Shown one piece after another: positions 56,896 through 64,000 of a DNA stretch of 64,000 nt. The position numbers were made by a program, and so were the translations under genes. Below the pieces are notes generated by a model. It was not told the origin of the DNA. It saw nothing but the letters and a program-made list of their open reading frames with translations, and ran no database searches. The DNA lies in assembly GCA_018287875.1 (NCBI GenBank), contig JAGVVL010000001.1, positions 8,556,001 through 8,620,000 of the forward strand, in the 5' to 3' direction. How positions within the stretch are numbered: the stretch's first letter is position 1; each line of letters starts with the position of its first letter. The stretch is from Nigrospora sphaerica (taxonomy: Eukaryota > Ascomycota > Sordariomycetes > Amphisphaeriales > Apiosporaceae).

Positions 56896-59800
56896 TCACT
56901 TCCACATTTCACTTATCATTCTCTCGTACTCGGCGGCCGTCTCGCTTAGCGGCGACGGGTCGTTGGAGTCGACGACGTGCTTGGGGCTGACGCCGCCCGA
57001 AGTGACGGGCGACGGGAGACCGACAAACTCGGGCGACGTGTTGTTTGATGGGTTGTTAGAAGTGCTGTTGGACGTATTATTAGACGATGACTCCTCTTCG
57101 ATGGTGTACGTCTTGGAGCGGAGGCGCGAGCTTGGCCCGCTGCCCTCGCGTGAAAGCGTGTGGTCGCTCGCGGCCGACGACGCGGGGCCCGCCGACGCCG
57201 AGGTCGAGGAGAGCGTGTAGTTGGTAGAGCTCGTGCTGGAGCTGCGCGAGTGCAGCAGGCCGGCCCCGAGGCTGGCCCGCGCCGCCGCCGCCGAGGGGTC
57301 CGACGCCGACAGCCAGCCCGGCAGGTCCGGGTCGCCCCAGGCTTCAAGGTACTCGTCGTCGAAGGCCAGGGCGCGGTTGGCGGGACTTTCGCGGTTTCGG
57401 CGCAGAATGCCCTCGAGCCGCGCCACCTCGGCCTCCCAGTGGCCCCGCACCCACTTCAACTGGCCGTCGACCCGGACGCTGTCGGCCTTGGACAGGGGTT
57501 TCGCCGAAACGCGACCCGGCTTGACCAGCTTGGCCAGGAACGTGCGCTTTTCTTCCTCCTGCGCGTAGTGCCGATCGGCATCGCTGATGGGGAAGGAGAT
57601 GATGCGGTGGCTGAGGTCGAGCGAGTGCACGATGGCCGTGAACTTCTGGTGGCTGAAGTTGTTGTTGCGGAGATCGAACATGACGAGGCCTTGGTTTGAC
57701 GCAAGCACGCGGCACAGCTCCGTGACGTCGTCACCCTCGCCAATGTTGTGGTTGCGCAGCCGCAGTTGACGCAGGTTGCTGTTGTGCTTCAGTCCGCCCA
57801 GCGCGCCCGAGAGGCCCCAGCCCATGTGACTGTCCTCGAGTTTCCCGCTGTAGCCCGAGAGGTCCAGGTACTGTAGCGTCGTGTTGTCCTCGAAGAATTT
57901 GGACAGCAGCGTCAGCGTCTTGGCGCTGGCGCTGGCCGGCGGTCCCGTGCCGACCATGCTGAGAAATTCGATCTTCGAGTTATGCGTGAGCGCCTTCAGA
58001 AGACGATTAAAGTTGGATTCGTGCCGGAACTGAATCATGTCGAGGTGGAGCCGCCGGGGGCCCTCGTTGCCGTGGATCAGATCCATCCAGTCCGTCGAGA
58101 CCTCCTCGAGCGGGTTCCCGTTAAGGTGCAGGTGCATATCGCGGCCCGCCTGAATTCCACAGAAGATGGCCGTGGCGACGTCTCCGTTGATCCCGCAGTT
58201 GTTGAGCACCAGGTGGCGCAGGCCCTGCGACGCGTCTGTTTCCATGTACTTGATCAACCGGGCAATGGTTTCAAAGTTGATCTAAGGGTGATGTTAGCCA
58301 GAAGAAGCGGGCTCCAAAAGCGGGGGAGTGTGCTGACCTTCCAACCCGACAGATTTAGGTACTCGAGTCGCCAGGGATCCACAGAGGGGGAGGTCGTCCA
58401 CGGGGTGAACAACGGCCCGTCGAGAAGGCCCTTGAGGCAGTATCCGAGATCCAGCCGTCGGATATTGTGAGCGTCGCACAAGGTGTCCGCGACCCTCTCG
58501 GCGGCCAGGCCGCTCGCGTTGTTGGCGAACTCGAGCACCTCCAGCGTAGACCGCTGCTCGTGGAGAGCTTCCCATATGGATACCATTGCCGCTTCCCCCA
58601 GGTTGCAACGGGACAGGCCGAGACAGCGCATCAGCCCGGGGTAGTTCTGCAGGGTTTGGCCTACTGTCGCGTCAGAAACAAGGGGTCGGGTGAGAGGGGG
58701 GAGCGTATGCACTGTGCGGCAACTTACATAACTCATCCACGTCCATGGCACTCAGCGGGTTGTAGTTCAAGAAGATGGACTTGCAGCGCGTTTGCATGGA
58801 ACGCAGCAAAAACAGAATAGGACGCAGTATCTCGCATCCCGGATCCCGCGCGGCCGGTTGGGAATGGAATTGCATGCTGAGGACGCCCGTAAAGTCGATC
58901 TGCTTGACCGACTCGGAAGCGAGCATCATGGCCACCACCTCTTGAAACAGGACCGACGAACTCTCGAGCACGTCGTATTCCTCACGGTTCAGGCTTCGCT
59001 TGCCTTGGAAGGGTCAGCATCCCAGGACCCTCAGACCAGAAAAAGGAGCAGTCCAGCTACGTACCGGTACGCGAAAGCCATGCGGTAGGCTCGAGCCGCT
59101 TTTCGTTATCGAAAACCCCGGCCAGCGGCGTGAAGTCGATGCCGGAAAACGAGAGGGATTTGAAGAAGTCGTTGAACCGCAGCGCACGGAAGACGGCGAG
59201 AAGCTGGTGCGCCGTGTACTGCGGCTTCTTGGTGGGAGGAAGCAGGCGAAACTCGGGCGGGCATCGGACGCCGGTCCAATTCACCTTCCAGTTCACAGGG
59301 GTCGAGTAGTACCCTTCGAGGAAGGCCTCGAGCGTCCGCTTGAAGCCGCCCAGGTCTTCGCCCACCGGGAGATGGATCTGGTCCGACTCGCCGTCGACGA
59401 AAAAGGTCTCCCGCCGGGTCCAGAGAGGCCACGCGGGCTTGATGACCGTATCGGCTTTGATGAGGCGCGCAATGATGGTGCGGTGGTGCCGGCTGGCCAC
59501 CTGCAGCTTCTTGGGGGCGTCGAGGGGTAACCTGTCGGGGGGTGGTTAATGGCGGATGGTCGGGCGGGTCGAGCTCGTTGCACGTACCGGAAAATGAGAT
59601 CGAATCTCTCGTCACCCACAGTCGCGTTGACCTGGGACAGGTTGACCAGGCCAAACGGGACGAGACTGGGGTTGACCCGCTGGCCCGTGGGCGATTTGGA
59701 GAACTGGGCGAGCAGACACACGTTCTTTCCGAAGGCCAGATAAAAGGACGAGCCCTCGCGCCAGCCCTTCTTGATCTCCTTGGGGTTGGCGCTGAGGCGC

Positions 59801-60675
59801 GTGTACGGCCGGCGCGGGATCACGGGAAAGATGTCGGGGCGTTCGACCTTGTGACCAGGGTTCTTGGCCGCCAAGATTTGCACTATGTCGGCCTCGACGT
59901 GGGACGGCGTGCGGTCCTCCATGACGGCCTTGGTCCGTTGCTTGACGGCCAGGCGGATCTGGCGGATCCAGTCGTCCCGCTCCTCGGGCAGCCGGAAGTC
60001 GAGCTCGGCGCTCAAGAAGGTGGACCCGTCCACCGTGTCCTTCCACCACACCTCGATGCCGAAAGAGGGCTTGATGCTCTCATCCTTGAAGACGGTGATG
60101 ACCTTCTCGAGCGGGATCTGCAGTTCGGCGGCCGAGCCGAAATTCCGGAAGGACAGGACCGAGTCCCCGGGGGAGGGGTCGTCGACGGTGCCGACTGGAC
60201 GCGAGATCTGCGGGAAGTGGTCGACGGCGGCGGGCTGGCTCTTGAACTTGACCAAGAGGGCCGAAGTCAGCACGAGGTACTCGCGCTTGGGCTTGAGCAG
60301 GGACGCATCCCCCTGCAGGGCACCGGACTTGAGGACGCCGGCGAAGTCGCCGGCGACGCTCGCGGCCCGGCTGCCGGCCGCCGAGGGCGTGGTCGGGCGC
60401 GTCGACACGGACAGCTGATCGAGGGCACACTGCGAGGAGCCCTTGGAAGGGGGCCGGTACAGATCCTGGCGGAAGGTCTCGGCCGTCCGCGTCTTGCGCA
60501 GCGTCCGGCCCTTCTCGGCGGGCGGCCCGGAGGCGCTTGTGTCTGAGGCGTCGGACAATTGCGACGAGATGCTCAAGGCCCTAAGGGCGCGAAAGGGCGA
60601 GAAGGACGAGCGGCGCTCCGTCTTGGACGAGTCCTTCCCGTCGATGATGTCCTGCGCAGCGTTTCTAGGTTCCAT
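56896..60675 (-). CDS. PH-like plus leucine-rich-repeat protein (CARMIL-like layout)
   Basis: Five minus-strand exons, 60675-59588, 59531-59065, 59003-58728, 58663-58338 and 58281-56896 (introns of 56-64 bp), give 1,180 aa. A Ser-rich N-terminus precedes a PH-like domain at about 115-250 (REYLVLTSALLVKF, SFGIEVWWKDTVDG, ending in the Trp helix ERDDWIRQIRLAV). A second domain follows (ASRHHRTIIARLIKADTV, RETFFVDGESDQIHLPVGED). LRRs run through exons 3-5 (QIDFTGVLSMQF, LGLSRCNLGEAAMVSIW, LRRLDLGYC-like, LEYLNLSGWK, LRHLVLNNCGINGD, LQYLDLSGYSGK, LRQLRLRNHNIGEGDD). The tail is Ser/Asn-rich, ending YERMISEMWK. PH-LRR order recalls CARMIL actin regulators, but homology is not shown. S. pombe has an uncharacterised LRR protein of similar type. 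Confidence 0.82.
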
Positions 60676-63600
60676 TTCGGCCCCTCCGGTCCAAAGCTTG
60701 AGATGGAAGATCTCATCGAGACTCCATGCTTCAGCAAAAATTCAGTCCAGCGCCGGGCCAGGCCAGGGCATGAAGGGTCCGCGCGGCGCAGCGGGTCCCC
60801 CAGCAACGGAAAGCAATGCACACGGGGAATACGAGGAGAAGGGCGCGGGACAGGGTAGCGACGGGAACCGGGGGCGGGGGGGCCGGGGGGGGGGAAGGGG
60901 AGGTTGGTCGTGTCTGTGTCTGGGAGGAGCGGACGAGCAGGCGATGCGGTTGAGATAAGCTCTCTCGTCGGTTTGGCCGTCGCTGTCAGGCGGCGGGCAG
61001 GCGGTGGTGATGCTACCGACTAATGTCCAGAGCTGGAGTAACCGTGGGTGACTAGGAGGCGTCCGTGTCTGCCAGCAATGCAATGCGGCGGCCCCGCAGT
61101 AGTTCGTTCGGTGGTCGGTGGACTGACTACCTTCTAGACGCGGTACGTGAATTTGGAGTCGATACACCGGCTCGCTGTTGCGCTGTTTGGCACCTTTAGG
61201 GGGCCGGTGGGATCCCGTTTTCCTGCGATGACAGGGGTCCAACGACGTGATGCGAGAGTGGCTGCCGCTTGCTACTGAGGTGGAAGGCCGGGTTCATGCA
61301 CCTCTGGCTCCAATCAAGGGGGGAAAAGATATTGTTGTTTACCTATTGTTGTGGTATTCTCAGCCGCTTCTCTTTCTCTCCCTCTTCACTCTCACAAACG
61401 GGCTATCCTTTGGGGGGGGGGCTCTCGCTCCCTTCCAGCTTCTTTCCCGCAAATGGCCCAGGCGGCTCGGCCGTAATGGGCCAACCCGCATGCGCTGTTT
61501 ATTGCTGTCCCATGGAGCCCCCGATTGAGCGGGTTCCATTGCTGACTGCTAGCGCGACGACACGCTCCCTTCCGTGGGCCGCGGTAATCCATAGTCAGGG
61601 GATGACATCACGACCTGGAGATTAGAGACCCATTATACCGACGTTCTCCTGCCTTCGTATTGGTGAGTTCTCTCCCCTGGTGGAATGAGAGGAGCGAGGG
61701 CCAAGCCGCGCAGCTTTGCACCACCACAGCACCGCAGCACCGCCACCAGCACGTGGAACAGATAGCATGCCTTCCGCTGGGCACGCCGTGAATGGATGGG
61801 GGCATGGGTGCATCGCCTCTGCGTGTCTGCGTACACGTAGACGGTCTTAGCACACGCAGCAGGCTGTGAAGGCCCGTCAGTCTGCCCCCCGCAGGCCGCG
61901 ACCGCCACCGTCGTCTTGCCCTGGCCCAGAAGCTCTTATAGCAGAAGTTTGTGCATAGAGCTCGTCATCGAGACCGCCGAGGGCCCGACGGCCCTCTAAC
62001 GTTCCGTCCGCTACACCCGTGATTGCCTCCCCGCCGGGCCTGCGTCGGCTTATCGCAATGCCGCATCGTGGATGATTCACGATCGCTGCGACCGGGCATC
62101 GCGACAGCACGGGCGAGAACGGGGTGAACGGGATCCGGCTAGCATGGCAGAGGCACTCTCTCCTGTCTGACGAAACCTCGCCGGCTTGTCTCCCCCCCAC
62201 GTGGACTCTATGCGAGGCATTCGCCAGGGCACTCTGCTACTAGCTTTGAACTCTGGGTTTGTCACCGGTCCAATTGGGTTTGGATCTGTTTTTCCATGTT
62301 CCATGCACTGCCGTGCGCGTGGTTTGCCGGCTCACGCTGCCTGCCGCGGCTCTGTATGCGGTCCACGTGCCCAGATGCTTAACGGCCAGACCGGCCTCCA
62401 TCACGAGCGCTTTGATGTTCCGAGAACGTTTCGGGAGCGCGCCCGATAAACTCGACCTGTTCCACTGATCGCTCGCCCGTTCGGGGGAGCCGTCTGATAT
62501 GTGACGACATGGCACCGTGGGAGCCTTGGGTTCGCCTGGCCGGCGCGGCGAGCGACAGTGGCCCCATGGCTTCGTGGAACATTCGCGGGAACGGCCCTTG
62601 CAGCGGCCGAAATGACGATGTGCTTCAGCATGCGGGCCGCCGTTCGTCGTCAAGGCAGGCAGGCCCCTGTGTCTTGACCCTGTGTCTTGAATTTGTGGTT
62701 CTGCAGATCGAATATGCAGGAAATCTCGTCCTGCTCCCCATTCTCCATCCTCGCCGACCAGAGAGACCTTGTTTGATCGGGCTCTGCTCATGCATTTCCC
62801 CGTACTCCGTCCCACAAGGCTCGAAAATCCCTATTAAGCATGCACAATCAAGACGTCAATCTGTCTCTGCTGGTGCTCATCCCGCATCATACAGTGGCAC
62901 CGTCTTCAGGGTCGTCCAGAAGTGGAGGTGGCAATCGAACCCTCATTTCCTAACTTGTCCCCTGACCCTGGCTCGTCCCAGTGTTCGAACCCGGGGAGAA
63001 GAATGGAAGTTGGTCGTGTGATGATGCACAAATGGGCGAGTGCCGCCGGCCCGCCAGCCCGTCAGCCAGCTTGGCAAGGTTCCTGTTGTCCCAAGAGGCC
63101 GTCAGCCAGTCCCCCCAGGGCCCTGGAGACGTGACCCCAAGCAAAGGACGTGGTTGATCGTGCCGCCGACAGACATACATCATGCAGGTATCTAACGACA
63201 GGGAAGACAAACTTGTGGCCGCACATTCCTCCCTGCTCCAATCTGCCGATTCCTCGTTTGACAATCCAGAAAAACAAAAATGGCCATGTCAACACGCGAG
63301 GTCAGGACAGCGCATGGTCCGTGGCCCTTTTCATCTGAACATGCTGATGCCAGACCATGCCAAGCGCATAAGGTCGACGGCGCCGAGCGGGTCATTCCGA
63401 CAGGAAACGAAAAAGAGGCCTTGGCAGAACCTGCTGACTGGGCTGGTCAGACACGGCAACGGGGAGACCAGGCACACCAGGCACCCCCAAGGGCTCCCAC
63501 GATGAGATGACCCCCAGGCTGCAGATGGCCGGCTCGGCGGGCACATACGCGGTCGGGAGCATCGCCCACCGTCGCGTGCAATTCCGTGCCCCCTTGGAAT

Positions 63601-64000
63601 GGGCTCGTCCATAGACCGTCTGGTTCGGGTGAGCCGTGGGCAGCGCGCGGCGCGCCTCTCACCGTTTGCCAGTTACGGTAGGCCGCTTGGCGCGCTCAAA
63701 AAGCCTACGCAGCACCATCGAAACGCGGCAAGTTTCAAAATGGAGAGAGGGCCCCACCCCTGTCGTCGGCCGCGAAAGCTCGCTAGCCAGGTACAGGGGT
63801 GAACCTGCCGGTAAGAAGGGTGGGCGATCCACCGCTCAGGCGCTGCTGAACGAGGTCCGCCAGCTCCGATAACGAGGGCCAGGGTGGGTCGTCCGGGCAC
63901 GGCCTATTGGCCTGTTATCCCGAAAGAGGGAGACGCTCGCGAGGCACCCTCATCAATGTGAGGAGAGAGGTTTGCGGCAAGTGGTAAGGTTTAAGAGCAT
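60676..64000. other. Gene-poor right end
   Basis: The first 300 bases upstream of the PH-LRR start are G-rich (GGGGGCGGGGGGGCCGGGGGGGGG at about 60871-60895) and probably promoter. The rest shows no gene, tRNA or transposon that I can recognise. Confidence 0.4.

Noticed and set aside
62915..63000. tRNA-like TTCGAA and GGTTCGA boxes
   Set aside because: The T-arm-like stretches could not be folded into a complete cloverleaf on either strand.
1..64000. CRISPR arrays, operons, Shine-Dalgarno sites, intact transposons
   Set aside because: The window is fungal nuclear DNA; no regularly spaced repeat arrays, transposase or reverse-transcriptase motifs, or long terminal repeats were recognised.

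Overview
The window is nuclear DNA from a filamentous ascomycete (Pezizomycotina, most likely Sordariomycetes). The reasons are GC-rich genes broken by short GT-AG introns of about 49-195 bp, an intron-bearing tRNA-Tyr, and typical fungal gene families (Atg33/Scm4-like, Atg16, DOT1, DUF6536, subgroup-C chitinase, STAND/HNWD-like WD40 protein). All splice sites given here were read by eye from the sequence; none is supported by transcripts.

Left end (about 0.6-11.2 kb) is an accessory 'conflict' region. It opens with a 1,410-aa chimera that joins a trypsin-fold protease-like domain (His/Asp/Cys instead of His/Asp/Ser), a TPR remnant, the winged-helix half of a fungal STAND receptor and six nearly identical WD40 repeats, with no visible NACHT/NB-ARC NTPase. 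Next come a SUKH (SMI1/KNR4)-like candidate, a truncated LysM fragment on the opposite strand, and a decayed GH18 subgroup-C chitinase whose C-terminal part looks like a NucA/NucB-type nuclease. The chitinase lacks its secretion leader and carries two in-frame TAG codons. A possible frameshifted relic follows. A toxin-like nuclease next to a SUKH-like gene recalls bacterial toxin/immunity pairs; here that is a hypothesis.

From 12 to 61 kb the window holds housekeeping genes. These are an RDH10-like SDR (+, 12.1-13.3 kb), a peroxisomal 2,4-dienoyl-CoA reductase ending in a PTS1 (-, 14.2-15.4 kb), an Atg33/Scm4-like mitochondrial membrane protein (+, 17.0-17.8 kb), a GRF zinc-finger protein (-, 18.7-20.0 kb), an ELMO/CED-12 homologue (-, 20.9-23.1 kb), tRNA-Cys (-, 24.7 kb), Atg16 (+, 25.8-26.7 kb), the DOT1 histone H3K79 methyltransferase (-, 27.1-28.6 kb), an F-box-like protein (-, 32.4-34.7 kb), a DUF6536 membrane protein (+, 40.3-42.9 kb), an Mhp1-like LRR protein (-, 43.9-47.9 kb), an intron-containing tRNA-Tyr (+, 51.6 kb) and a PH-LRR protein (-, 56.9-60.7 kb). 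A decayed MFS transporter lies at about 53-54.4 kb.

The genes are separated by long spacers (28.6-32.4, 34.7-40.3, 47.9-51.6, 54.4-56.9 and 60.7-64 kb) in which I recognise no genes or intact transposons. Most long ORFs opposite the GC-rich genes are antisense shadows and were left out.
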